DNA of 64,000 nucleotides from Pseudomonas gingeri (GTDB lineage Bacteria; Pseudomonadota; Gammaproteobacteria; Pseudomonadales; Pseudomonadaceae), in assembly GCF_013385425.1 (NCBI RefSeq), contig NZ_JACAQA010000003.1:1-64000 (forward strand), in the 5' to 3' direction. Made by a program: the position numbers and the translations under genes. This document shows positions 55,051 to 63,533 of this stretch, piece after piece. Each line of letters opens with the position of its first letter. Position 1 is the stretch's first letter. The notes under the pieces are model-generated. The model searched no databases and was not told where the DNA came from. It worked only from the letters and a program-made list of their open reading frames with translations.

Positions 55051-55977
55051 TCACTCAAGGTCAGGGACAGGCTTAGGCCATCCATCCTGCCCATGGAGCT
55101 TGTCCATGAAGGTGTCGATAAACGTCGACACCGCCAGGGGCAACTGGCGCCGGCTCGGATAGATCACGTTCATGCCCTGGCTCTTGCGCTGGTAACCGGG
55201 CAATACCGGCACCAGCAGGCCGGCCTGCACATCGAGGCGGGCCATGGTCGGCGGCAACAGGACGATGCCCAGGCCCGCCAGGGCGGCCTTGCGTAGCGCC
55301 TGGGCGGTGTTGGCGCTGAAGCGGCCGCTGACCTGCACTTCCTCCATGACGCCGGCCGGGCTGCTCAGGCGCCAGGTGGTGTGGCCGCCGGGGTGTGGGG
55401 CGCTGATGCAGTCATGCTGAACCAGCGCCTGCAAGGTCGGCGGCACGCCATGCGTCGCGAGATAGGCTGGGCTGGCCACCAGACCGTCGCTACGGGGGCC
55501 CAGCAGTTGGCGTCCGACAAAGGCCGAATCCTGCAGGGGACCGGCGCGAAAGGCGACGTCGATCTGTTCGGCGATCAGGTCGGCCTTGGCGTCGCTGAGG
55601 ACGAAGTCGAGCTTGACCTGGGGGTAACGGGCGAGAAATTCGGCGACCCAGTCCATCGGGAAAAACTCGAAGAAGTCGGCGGTCGCCGCCACCCGTACCA
55701 GGCCACTGGGAACCTGGCTGCCGCCTTGCAGCTCGTGGCTGGCGTCGAGCAGACCGTCGACGGCCCCGGCGCAACGGGCATGGAAGGCCTGGCCGGCGCC
55801 GGTCAGCGTCAGCTTGCGGGTGGAGCGTTGCATCAGACGCGTGTCGAGCCGAGCTTCGAGCTGCTGGATTCGCCGGCTCAGGGTATTGGCCGGTACACCC
55901 AGGTGCCGAGCGGCCTCGGCAAAGCTGCCGTAGCGTACCACCTGGACGAACATGGCAATTTCATTCAGGTCGAGCAT
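55051..55977 (-). CDS. LysR-family regulator
   Basis: 308 residues from ATG 55977; a start at 56046 would add 23 residues. Helix-turn-helix: FVQVVRYGSFAEAARHLGVPANTLSRRIQQLEARL, then a LysR effector domain of the CrgA subgroup (GLVRVAATADFFEFFPMDWVAEFLARYPQVKLDF). It is divergent from the pirin gene and so probably its regulator. Confidence 0.9.
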   Translation of the reverse strand: MLDLNEIAMFVQVVRYGSFAEAARHLGVPANTLSRRIQQLEARLDTRLMQRSTRKLTLTGAGQAFHARCAGAVDGLLDASHELQGGSQVPSGLVRVAATADFFEFFPMDWVAEFLARYPQVKLDFVLSDAKADLIAEQIDVAFRAGPLQDSAFVGRQLLGPRSDGLVASPAYLATHGVPPTLQALVQHDCISAPHPGGHTTWRLSSPAGVMEEVQVSGRFSANTAQALRKAALAGLGIVLLPPTMARLDVQAGLLVPVLPGYQRKSQGMNVIYPSRRQLPLAVSTFIDTFMDKLHGQDGWPKPVPDLE

Positions 55978-56134
55978 GGCGAAATTACTCACATAAATGG
56001 ATGAGTGAAATCCAATTATGCCATCTAGTCCGGTAATAGAGAGCAATCCATACTGCGTCGCAACTGGCCCGGGACCGCGTTTGCATTGATTGCCGTCCCG
56101 GGATTTATCCGATCATTTTTCAGGAGCATTCCCC

Positions 56135-56995
56135 ATGCCGGCACGTACCGCCATTGCCCGTACCCCGCAGCGGCGGGCCATTGTTCATCGGACCCACGGC
56201 AGTACCCACGGGGCGATTACGCGCCTGGTAAGTCCCGGCGACCTGGGCGCGTGGCTCAAACCGTTCGTCTTTCTCGATCGTTTCAGCTTCCAGACGAAAG
56301 CCGGTCAGCCGGGGTTTGGCATGCACCCGCATTCCGGCATCGCCACGTTGAGCTATTTGAGCGAAGGCGAGTTTTTCTATGAAGACAGCACCGGCGAAAA
56401 AGGCCGCTTGCTGGCCGGTGGTGTTGAATGGATGCAGGCCGGCAATGGTGTCTGGCACACCGGTTCGATCGTGCCTGAGGTCAGCCATGTGCGCGGCTTT
56501 CAGCTCTGGGTGGCGTTGCCGGCGGCCGATGAGAATGCTCCGGCACGCAGCCAGTACCTGACCCCGTCGCAGGTGCCACAGGAAGGACCGGCGCGGGTGT
56601 TGCTGGGGCGCTACGGTGCGGCGCAAAGCCTGATCGCGGCCCCCGCCCCGATGAACTACCTGGCCGTACACTTGAAAGACGGTGAACGCTGGATCTACAC
56701 ACCACCGGCCGGTCACCGCGTGGGTTGGCTGGCGGTCGATATCGGCCAGCTTGACGCCGGTGACGCTGGCGGGCCGCTCGGTGAGGGTGAGTTGGCGATT
56801 TTCGAGGAGCGCGAGGAGGCCATCGATCTCGTGGCCCGGGGTGATACCACCTTCGTGCTAGGCTCAGCGTACAAGCATCCCCATGAACTGGTGCTGGGCA
56901 ATTATTCGGTGCATACCAGCGCCGCGGCGCTGGCCCGGGGCGAGGCCGAGATTCTCCAGATCGGTCGACGTCTGCGTGAGGAGGGGCGTCTGTAA
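56135..56995 (+). CDS. Pirin-family cupin protein
   Basis: 286 residues from ATG 56135, preceded by CAGGAG. The N-terminal cupin has the metal ligands in GFGMHPHSGIATLSYLSEGEFFYEDSTG (two His) and the later HTGSIVPEVSHVRGFQLWV; KPFVFLDRF is a pirin sequence. Pirins bind Fe and some act as quercetinases or redox-sensitive regulators. The divergent LysR gene suggests response to a small aromatic compound, but this is inference. Confidence 0.87.
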   Translation: MPARTAIARTPQRRAIVHRTHGSTHGAITRLVSPGDLGAWLKPFVFLDRFSFQTKAGQPGFGMHPHSGIATLSYLSEGEFFYEDSTGEKGRLLAGGVEWMQAGNGVWHTGSIVPEVSHVRGFQLWVALPAADENAPARSQYLTPSQVPQEGPARVLLGRYGAAQSLIAAPAPMNYLAVHLKDGERWIYTPPAGHRVGWLAVDIGQLDAGDAGGPLGEGELAIFEEREEAIDLVARGDTTFVLGSAYKHPHELVLGNYSVHTSAAALARGEAEILQIGRRLREEGRL

Positions 56996-57139
56996 CCGAT
57001 CGGGTACACGGCTTTCTGCTCTCTGTCAGACACTGGTCGCATTTTTCTGGATATTATTCGGTGCCCGCGCAATGATTAGCGGCAAAAGGCCATCTTCTCC
57101 GGCCGACTGAACGACTCGGATTGACGACAACAGGTACTG

Positions 57140-58945
57140 ATGAAAAAACTCACGACAGTCGAGCAGATGTTGTTGCGTGATCGCGAAGAAGAGGAGCGGC
57201 TGGCCGCCCTGCATGCCTTCGACCTGATGGATGTTGCCCGCGAAGAGTGTTTCGAGCGGATCTGCCGGTTGGTCGCCTCGCGCTTTCAAGCGCCGGTGGC
57301 GATCGTCAGCCTGATCGACAAGGACCGCCAGTGGTTCCTCGCCACCACCGGCTTTTCCGCTCAGCAAGCGCCAGAGCTGGAGCTGTCGTTCTGTGCCCAC
57401 ACGATCCGCCAAAGCGGCGTGTTCGTGGTCGACAACGCCTGCCTGGACCCGCGCTTTGCCGACTTCCCCCTGGTCCAGGGCGACGGTGCGCTGACGTTTT
57501 ATGCCGGCGCGCCCCTGCGTACCGACGGCGGCTATGCCATCGGCAGCGTGTGTATCCTCGATACGGTTGCCCACGACCTGACGCCGGAAGACCAAGCGGC
57601 CCTGGAAGATTTCGCCGCGCTGATCATGCAGTTGATCGAGCGCCAGCACCTGCTCAAGCGTGTGGATGCGGTCAGTGGTCTGTCCAACCGCACGCAGTTT
57701 CTCTCCGATCTGCAGGGTTTGATCGAGTCTGGCGAAACCCGCAAGCGGGTGCTGGTGACGGTCGATGCCCTGGATACCGACTGGGCGCACCGTTTGACGG
57801 TGGCGGAGGGCATGCTGCCCTTTGAAGCGGTGCTGCGGGATATGGCCTCGCGAATCCAGGTGTTTATCGGCACCGGAATCAAGATCTATCATGTGACGGT
57901 CAAGGGCTTTGCCTTCACCATGCAGATGGACGCCGTCGAGGCGCGGGGCTTTTTACCGCGGCTGGTGGATTGGCTGCGCCGGGCGCCCATCAGCGAGAAT
58001 CTACCGATGGTACCCACGGTCTGCGCGGGGTTGCTGGAGTTCGAGGGGGGCTCGGAAACGGCCCGGGAGCTACTGCGCAAGGGCTTGTTCGCCCTGGAGA
58101 CCGCCCGGCAGAAAGCCCAGCCCTATGCCTATTACAACCATCAGGACGACGCGACCTTCCGCCGTCTGTTCAGCCTGTTGCCGGATATCACGCCGGCCCT
58201 GAAGGCCGATGATGTGTTCCTGGTCTATCAACCGCGTTTCTCGTTGCGCGATGGCGCGCACCTGAGTGCCGAGGCGCTGATTCGCTGGAACCATCGGTTA
58301 CATGGCTTTATTTCGCCGGCGGAGTTCATTCCGATTGTCGAGAAAAGCTCGCTGATCCATTCGGTGACGGATTGGGTGATCGAGCGGGTTGTGACGCTGA
58401 TTGCCAACACCGGTTATGCCCGGGACAAGAAAATATCCCTCAACCTGTCCTCGCGGGATTTTTACGGGCGCAACGTCGCCGATGTCATTGCCCAGCGCTG
58501 TGGGGCCCATGGGGTCGCCCCGGCAATGCTCGAGGTTGAAATCACCGAAGGCGAGTGGCTGCGTTCCAGCGCCGGGGTGATCGAGCAACTTCAGCAACTG
58601 AGGGATATGGGCGTCGATGTGGCCATCGACGACTTCGGTACCGGCTACAGCAACTTCTCTTATCTGCACAAGATCCCGGCCAATATCCTCAAGCTCGACC
58701 AGTCGATGATTTTCGACCTGGAGCACAGTGCCCAGCATCAGCGGGTGGCCAAGTCGATCATCGGCGTGGCCCGCGACCTGGGCTACCGGACGGTGGCCGA
58801 GGGCGTGGAAAGTTTCGGCTGCCTGGAAATACTCAAGCACTTCGGCTGTGACGAGGCCCAAGGCTACTTTCTTTCCAGGCCGGTCGAAGAGGCACTGTAT
58901 TTCCAGCAGGCGGCACTGGATCGGTTCCCCCTGAAGACGGGCTGA
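57140..58945 (+). CDS. GAF-(degenerate GGDEF)-EAL protein, predicted c-di-GMP phosphodiesterase
   Basis: 601 residues, no signal peptide. GAF domain at about 20-170 (ICRLVASRFQAPVAIVSLIDKDRQWFL, AGAPLRTDGGYAIGSVCILD). The middle part is a GGDEF-like fold without the active motif (KGFAFTM where GGDEF would be), so no diguanylate cyclase activity. The EAL domain from about 345 keeps all catalytic residues: AEALIRWN, LNLSSRDF, EVEITEG, AIDDFGTGYSN, LKLDQSMI, AEGVES and QGYFLSRP. It should degrade c-di-GMP under control of the GAF ligand. Confidence 0.9.
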   Translation: MKKLTTVEQMLLRDREEEERLAALHAFDLMDVAREECFERICRLVASRFQAPVAIVSLIDKDRQWFLATTGFSAQQAPELELSFCAHTIRQSGVFVVDNACLDPRFADFPLVQGDGALTFYAGAPLRTDGGYAIGSVCILDTVAHDLTPEDQAALEDFAALIMQLIERQHLLKRVDAVSGLSNRTQFLSDLQGLIESGETRKRVLVTVDALDTDWAHRLTVAEGMLPFEAVLRDMASRIQVFIGTGIKIYHVTVKGFAFTMQMDAVEARGFLPRLVDWLRRAPISENLPMVPTVCAGLLEFEGGSETARELLRKGLFALETARQKAQPYAYYNHQDDATFRRLFSLLPDITPALKADDVFLVYQPRFSLRDGAHLSAEALIRWNHRLHGFISPAEFIPIVEKSSLIHSVTDWVIERVVTLIANTGYARDKKISLNLSSRDFYGRNVADVIAQRCGAHGVAPAMLEVEITEGEWLRSSAGVIEQLQQLRDMGVDVAIDDFGTGYSNFSYLHKIPANILKLDQSMIFDLEHSAQHQRVAKSIIGVARDLGYRTVAEGVESFGCLEILKHFGCDEAQGYFLSRPVEEALYFQQAALDRFPLKTG

Positions 58946-58954
58946 GGCCCGCCT

Positions 58955-59968
58955 TCAAACGCCCCGTGGCACGCGTCCGGAGACAAAGTGACTGACATCG
59001 TTGAAACCCGGGGTGGACGCATGCCCCGGAGTCACCAGCGAGTCGACGAAGGCTTCGTCCTCGGCGCTGATCTTCACCGTCAGTGCCTTGGTGTAGCTGT
59101 CCCATTGCTCCTCGGTGCGCGGGCCGACAATCGCCGAGCTGACCGCCGTATTGTTCAGCACCCAGGCAATCGCGAACTCCACCAGTCCGACGCCACGCTG
59201 TTGGGTATACGCCTGCAACTGCTGGGCAATGCGCAATGATTCCACCCGCCATTCGGTCTCGAGGATGCGCTTGTCCTGGCGTCCGGCCCGGCTGTTGGCA
59301 TCCGGCGCGACATCCGGGGCGTATTTGCCGCTCAGCACGCCACGGGCCAGCGGGCTGTAGGGCACCACGCCGAGGCCGTAGGCGGCAGCGGCGGTGATCT
59401 GCTCGGTTTCGGCCTGGCGGTTGACGATGTTGTACAGCGGTTGGCTGATCACCGGCTTGTCCACTCCCAGGCGTTCGGCCACGCGAATCACTTCGGCAAT
59501 CCGCCAGCCGCGATAGTTGGACAGGCCCCAATGGCGAATCTTGCCCTGGCGCAACAGGTCGCCGATGGCCGATATGGTGACCTCCAGCGGGGTGCTGTGG
59601 TCTTCGCGGTGCAGGTAGTAGATATCCAGGTAGTCGGTGCCCAGGCGCCCGAGGCTGGCTTCGATGGCATTGAACAGGTGCTTGCGGCTCAGGCCGCTGC
59701 GGTTCGGCTTGCCGTCCACCGGGCCGAAACCGGCCTTGGTCGCGAGGATCCACTCATGGCGATGGCGGGCAATCGCTTCGCCGACGATTTCCTCGGAGCG
59801 CCCGCCGGTGTAGACGTCGGCGGTGTCGATAAAGTTGATGCCCTGGTCCCAGGCCTTGTCGATGATGCGCAAGGAGGTTTCGGTGTCGGTTTGTTCACCG
59901 AACATCATGCTGCCCAGTGTCAAGGTGCTGACTTGCAATCCGGAATGGCCGAGGGTGCGGTAACTCAT
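58955..59968 (-). CDS. Aldo/keto reductase
   Basis: 337 residues from ATG 59968 with AAGGA nine bases upstream. The barrel pattern is standard: FIDTADVYTGGRSEEIVGEAI (Asp and Tyr of the catalytic tetrad), WILATKAGFG (Lys), YLHREDHSTPLE (His), and SNYRGWRIAEV, then SPLARGVLSGKYAP. NADPH-dependent reduction of carbonyls is the known role. Substrate not known; the EAL gene converges on it with nine bases between the stops. Confidence 0.9.
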   Translation of the reverse strand: MSYRTLGHSGLQVSTLTLGSMMFGEQTDTETSLRIIDKAWDQGINFIDTADVYTGGRSEEIVGEAIARHRHEWILATKAGFGPVDGKPNRSGLSRKHLFNAIEASLGRLGTDYLDIYYLHREDHSTPLEVTISAIGDLLRQGKIRHWGLSNYRGWRIAEVIRVAERLGVDKPVISQPLYNIVNRQAETEQITAAAAYGLGVVPYSPLARGVLSGKYAPDVAPDANSRAGRQDKRILETEWRVESLRIAQQLQAYTQQRGVGLVEFAIAWVLNNTAVSSAIVGPRTEEQWDSYTKALTVKISAEDEAFVDSLVTPGHASTPGFNDVSHFVSGRVPRGV

Positions 59969-60285
59969 GAACAACATCCTTTTGCACGAAAGAGAAGGTG
60001 TTCATCAGATACCAGAATGCCGCTGTTGAGCAATCCCTCAATCAACTCACCGATATCCGACAGCCTTGTCAGGGGAAACTGCGCAAAAGTTTCACGTAGT
60101 CCGGTGCTCTCCAGGGAACGGGCACGGCAATGTCAACTACTTGACCGTTCGTCGGAACTGTCAATTCTGACAGGTTGTTACAGTAGCCCGAACTAAAGTC
60201 ATATATAGCCAAGAGACCCGCTTGTCCGGCGGGTACAGTTGTAAAGGCCATCAGGACATAACCCCGTTCAATATGGAGAGAGATG
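59969..60285. other. 317-base gap upstream of the small exported protein
   Basis: Contains the promoter region of the next gene. An inverted repeat CTGTCA-ATTC-TGACAG lies at 60158-60173 and an AT-rich CATATATAG stretch at 60200. A minus-strand frame of 60 codons (60069-60251) exists but has no Shine-Dalgarno sequence and codon use unlike the neighbours, so I do not call it. Confidence 0.5.
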
Positions 60286-60522
60286 ATGCTTAATTCGAAA
60301 CGTCTTAAGGCGCTGGCCATGGCGATCGTCGTTGCCCAGGCGGGAGTGGTCCCGATGGTGATGGCGCAGGCGCAGGTTGCGCCAACGACTCAGACCCAGA
60401 AGGTCACTTCCGAGAAGGCTGATATGCAGTTGGCGACCAAGAAAAAACACCACAAAAAGAAACACCACAAGAAAGCCATGACCTCCACGACTCAAAGCGT
60501 GAGTGTGAACGCTACCGCCTGA
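60286..60522 (+). CDS. Small exported Lys/His-rich protein
   Basis: 78 residues from ATG 60286, with GGAG seven bases upstream; ATG 60283 is three bases earlier. A signal peptide (RLKALAMAIVVAQAGVVPMVMAQA) precedes a mature peptide of about 50 residues that contains a Lys/His run (KKKHHKKKHHKK) and a Thr/Ser-rich end. The two HH pairs spaced by basic residues could bind metal or nucleic acid. No family recognised. Its own terminator follows. Confidence 0.7.
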   Translation: MLNSKRLKALAMAIVVAQAGVVPMVMAQAQVAPTTQTQKVTSEKADMQLATKKKHHKKKHHKKAMTSTTQSVSVNATA

Positions 60523-60546
60523 TTTTATTCATTGGGGGGAGCGACG

Positions 60547-60586
60547 AGCCCGAGGGCGACAGTAATGTCGAGCCTCGGGCTTTTTT
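60547..60586 (+). terminator. Rho-independent terminator of the small protein gene
   Basis: Stem AGCCCGAGG (60547-60555) with CCTCGGGCT (60573-60581) and a run of six T. It starts 24 bases after the stop codon and also faces the end of the MFS gene. Confidence 0.93.
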
Positions 60587-60598
60587 ATGGCCGCTGTT

Positions 60599-61912
60599 TC
60601 ACGCCGCCCGCAAGGTGCGGGTCATGCGCAGGGCCAGCAGGCTGCCGGCGATGATCACCGCGGCCAGCACATACAGGGCCGCATCGGTGGAGCCGCTGGC
60701 ATCCTTGACCCAGCCCACCAGGTACGGGCTGAGGAAACCGGCCATCTGGCCCATGGAGTTGATCAACGCCAGGCCACCGGCGGCCGCGCCGGCGCTGAGC
60801 AGGGCGGTGGGCACCGGCCAGAACATCGGCAGGCCGGTGAGGGCACCCATGGTCGCAATCGTCAGGCCGAGAATGGCAATGGCCGGCGAAGTGGCGAAAT
60901 TGACCGCGATCAACAGGCCGACGGCACCCATCAACATAGGTACCGCCAGGTGCCAGCGACGCTCCTTGCGCAGGTCGGCGGAGCGGCCCACCAGCAACAT
61001 GAACACTGCCGCCAGCAGGTAGGGAATCGCACTGAGCCAGCCTATGACCAGGTTGTCGCTGAAACCCAGGTTCTTGATAATCGACGGCAACCAGAAGTTG
61101 ATGGCGTAGACGCCGCTCTGGATGCAGAAATAGATCAGGCCAAAGGCCCAGATCGCCGGGTTCTTGAACACTTCACCCAGGGAGTCGCTGACAGCCTTGG
61201 GTTTGTTCGCGGCATCCTCGGCCTGGTCGTCTTCGAGTACGGCGCGTTCCTCGGTAGTCAGCCACTTGGCGTTGGCGAATTTGTCCGCCAGCAGGAAAAA
61301 CGCTGCGATGCCCAGGGCAATGGTCGGGATCCCCTGCAACAGGAACATCCACTGCCAGCCGGCAAGGCCGCCCTGACCGGCGGCAAAGTGGTTGAGGATC
61401 CAGCCGGAGAAAGGACTGCCGAGCAGGCCCGAGACCGGGATCGCCGACATGAACAGGGCCATGATCCGCCCACGGCGGAAGCTCGGGAACCACTGCGAGA
61501 GGTACAGCACCACGCCGGGGAAGAAGCCGGCTTCGGCGGCCCCGGTGAACAGGCGCAAGGTATAGAACTGGATCGGCGTGCTGACGAACAGCAGGCAGGT
61601 CGACAACACGCCCCAGGTGATCATCATCAGGGCAATCCAGCGCCGCGGACCGAAGCGATTCAGCGCCAGGTTGCTCGGCACGCCGCAGAGCACGTAGCCG
61701 ATAAAGAAAATCCCGGCCCCGAGGCCGTAGATGGTTTCGCTGAATTTCAACGCGTCGAGCATCTGCAGCTTGGCAAATCCAACATTGACCCGGTCGAGGT
61801 AGTTGAACAGGTAGCAGATGAAGATAAAGGGGATCAGGCGCAGGGTGATGCGCTTGTATACGGCGTTTTTCAAGTCAGCGGTGGCCTGGGATATCGCGGC
61901 GCTCTGTGACAT
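60599..61912 (-). CDS. MFS transporter, anion:cation symporter family
   Basis: 437 residues with twelve helices. ITLRLIPFIFICYLFNYLDRVNVGFAKLQML is the ACS-family first helix with the D-R-x-N-x-G/S-F motif; GPRRWIALMMITWG is motif A and PGVVLYLSQWFP is typical for glucarate/hexuronate-type transporters. It is divergent from cdaR, whose homologues sense glycerate and sugar diacids, so a sugar diacid, glycerate or hydroxypyruvate is the likely solute. Confidence 0.88.
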   Translation of the reverse strand: MSQSAAISQATADLKNAVYKRITLRLIPFIFICYLFNYLDRVNVGFAKLQMLDALKFSETIYGLGAGIFFIGYVLCGVPSNLALNRFGPRRWIALMMITWGVLSTCLLFVSTPIQFYTLRLFTGAAEAGFFPGVVLYLSQWFPSFRRGRIMALFMSAIPVSGLLGSPFSGWILNHFAAGQGGLAGWQWMFLLQGIPTIALGIAAFFLLADKFANAKWLTTEERAVLEDDQAEDAANKPKAVSDSLGEVFKNPAIWAFGLIYFCIQSGVYAINFWLPSIIKNLGFSDNLVIGWLSAIPYLLAAVFMLLVGRSADLRKERRWHLAVPMLMGAVGLLIAVNFATSPAIAILGLTIATMGALTGLPMFWPVPTALLSAGAAAGGLALINSMGQMAGFLSPYLVGWVKDASGSTDAALYVLAAVIIAGSLLALRMTRTLRAA

Positions 61913-62007
61913 GGCGGTCTCTCTTTATTATGATTTTTTGCGAGGCAAGGGTAACTTGATCGCCCTGTGAGTCTCGGTCACCCCGGTCTTGCTGTCTTTG
62001 TGCCAGT

Positions 62008-62035
62008 GCACAGGGTTTGCCGGTGTACCCTGTGC
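62008..62035. promoter_or_regulatory. Inverted repeat upstream of cdaR
   Basis: GCACAGGGT (62008-62016) and ACCCTGTGC (62027-62035), nine bases each with a ten-base spacer, centres 19 bases apart. It lies in the gap between the divergent MFS and cdaR genes, 49 bases before the cdaR start, and could be the CdaR operator or a leader hairpin. Confidence 0.4.
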
Positions 62036-62083
62036 TGCTGAACAAATGTTCGTTGATCCCCCTGAACCAAGGACCCTACCGCT

Positions 62084-63193
62084 ATGTTCGAACTGGACCA
62101 TGACCTTGCGCAGGATATCGTCGATCGTACGATGGCCATTCTGCCGTACAACGTCAATGTCATGGACAGCCAGGGCCTGATCCTGGGCAGCGGCGAGCCG
62201 GGACGGATCAATACCCGCCACGAGGGTGCGCAGTTGGTCTTGGCCAATGGCCGGGTGGTGGTGATCGACGAGCAGGCGGCCAAGTGCCTGAAGGGCGTGC
62301 AGCCAGGGATCAACCTGCCGCTGATGCACGATGAGCGGCTGATCGGCGTGCTGGGCATTACCGGTGAGCCGGAGCAATTGCGTACTTACGCCGAGCTGGT
62401 GCGCATGACCGCCGAAATGCTGGTCGGCCAGCGCCATCAGCAGGCTGAACAGCAGTGGCGGCGCCAGCGCTGTGATGATCTGCTGGCCTTGTTGCTCAGT
62501 GACGAGGGCGATTCGCCGCGTTTGATCGACGAGGCCCGGCAGATGGGGCTCAAGCCGCAGTTGTCACGGATTCCCTATCTGTTCGAGCTGGACCCGGGGC
62601 AGAGTGCCGAAGCGCTGATGGCCTGGTTGCAGTCGCGTTATCCCGACAGTTGGTGCGTGAGTGGGTCGACCGCCTCGCTGCTGTGGTGTCGGCCGGCGAC
62701 GGCGATCCTCGACGATCAGCGTCTGCTGGAGAAGCTCGACAGCCTGGGTTGGAAGATCGCCCGAGTCGCCGCGGGTGGGCAGGCTGACGGTTTGCAGGGT
62801 TTGCGCCGCTGCTATCGTCGGGTCGGTGATTTGCTTGCTTATGGCCGGGAGGTCTTGCCCCACAGTCGTTTGTTGCACCTCAATCGCTATCGCCTGCCGG
62901 TGATGCTCTGGCGGCATCGCAGCGACGATGCGCTGGAAGAGTTGCTCAAGCCGCTGCGCAAGGTGATCGCCAAGGACAGCAACGGCCAGTTGCTCGCCAC
63001 CTTGCGCAGTTGGTGCGAGCATGACGGTCAGAGCCAGGGCTGTGCCGAGGCGCTGGGGATTCACCGCAACAGCCTGCGCTATCGGATGGAGCGGATTGCC
63101 GAGATCAGTGGTGTCGACCCGCTGCGCCTGGACGGGATGCTGGCGTTGTACCTGGGGGTGCAATTGTTGCCTTATAGCGAATCGCCAACGTAG
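62084..63193 (+). CDS. cdaR: CdaR-family sugar-diacid regulator
   Basis: 369 residues. The N-terminal sugar-diacid recognition domain is clear: LAQDIVDRTMAILPYNVNVMDSQGLILGSGEPGRINTRHEGA. The C-terminal PucR-like helix-turn-helix is CAEALGIHRNSLRYRMERIAEISG. CdaR activates glucarate, galactarate and glycerate genes. It faces the MFS gene and precedes glycerate kinase by 340 bases with REP elements, so it may regulate both. Effector probably glycerate or a diacid. Confidence 0.9.
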   Translation: MFELDHDLAQDIVDRTMAILPYNVNVMDSQGLILGSGEPGRINTRHEGAQLVLANGRVVVIDEQAAKCLKGVQPGINLPLMHDERLIGVLGITGEPEQLRTYAELVRMTAEMLVGQRHQQAEQQWRRQRCDDLLALLLSDEGDSPRLIDEARQMGLKPQLSRIPYLFELDPGQSAEALMAWLQSRYPDSWCVSGSTASLLWCRPATAILDDQRLLEKLDSLGWKIARVAAGGQADGLQGLRRCYRRVGDLLAYGREVLPHSRLLHLNRYRLPVMLWRHRSDDALEELLKPLRKVIAKDSNGQLLATLRSWCEHDGQSQGCAEALGIHRNSLRYRMERIAEISGVDPLRLDGMLALYLGVQLLPYSESPT

Positions 63194-63533
63194 ATAGCGT
63201 CCCTGTAGAAGCGGCTTGCCGTCGGCGTCCAGACAGGTATTGCAAGGCTTGAAGGCCTCTTCGCGGGCAAGCCCTGCTCCTACAGTGCCTCGTCGCTCAT
63301 CGATCTTGTGTACGACGCCGCCTTGTAGGAGCAGGGCTTGCCCGCGAAGAGGTCCTTGAGCCTTGCACCACACCATCGCCAGCAAGCCGGCTACAACTGG
63401 GGGAGGCTGTGCGGATCACGGGGCGCGTTTGTAGGATTGAACAATAAAGCTCGTCCGGGCTTGTGCAGCAGACCGGCGTCATTCCCTGTTTCAACTGGCA
63501 GCATGGACGCCACAAGAACTGGAGATCGTCCCC
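63194..63533. other. 340-base gap between cdaR and glycerate kinase
   Basis: Left part holds a REPIN (listed separately). The rest, about 63363-63533, carries another partial REP-like stretch and the leader of the kinase gene; I see no small gene. Confidence 0.6.
63245..63362. repeat. REPIN: two inverted REP units with spacer
   Basis: Forward unit at about 63252-63285 (TCTTCGCGGGCAAGCCCTGC) and inverted unit at about 63322-63360 (TTGTAGGAGCAGGGCTTGCC). The spacer has the complement of GTCGTACACAA. Related to the elements at 2842 and 6998. A partial unit (CTGTAGAAGCGGCTTGCCG) is at 63205. Confidence 0.85.

Noticed and set aside
60069..60251. A 60-codon minus-strand frame upstream of the small exported protein
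   Set aside because: No Shine-Dalgarno sequence, low third-position GC compared with neighbours, and it covers the likely promoter of the plus-strand gene.
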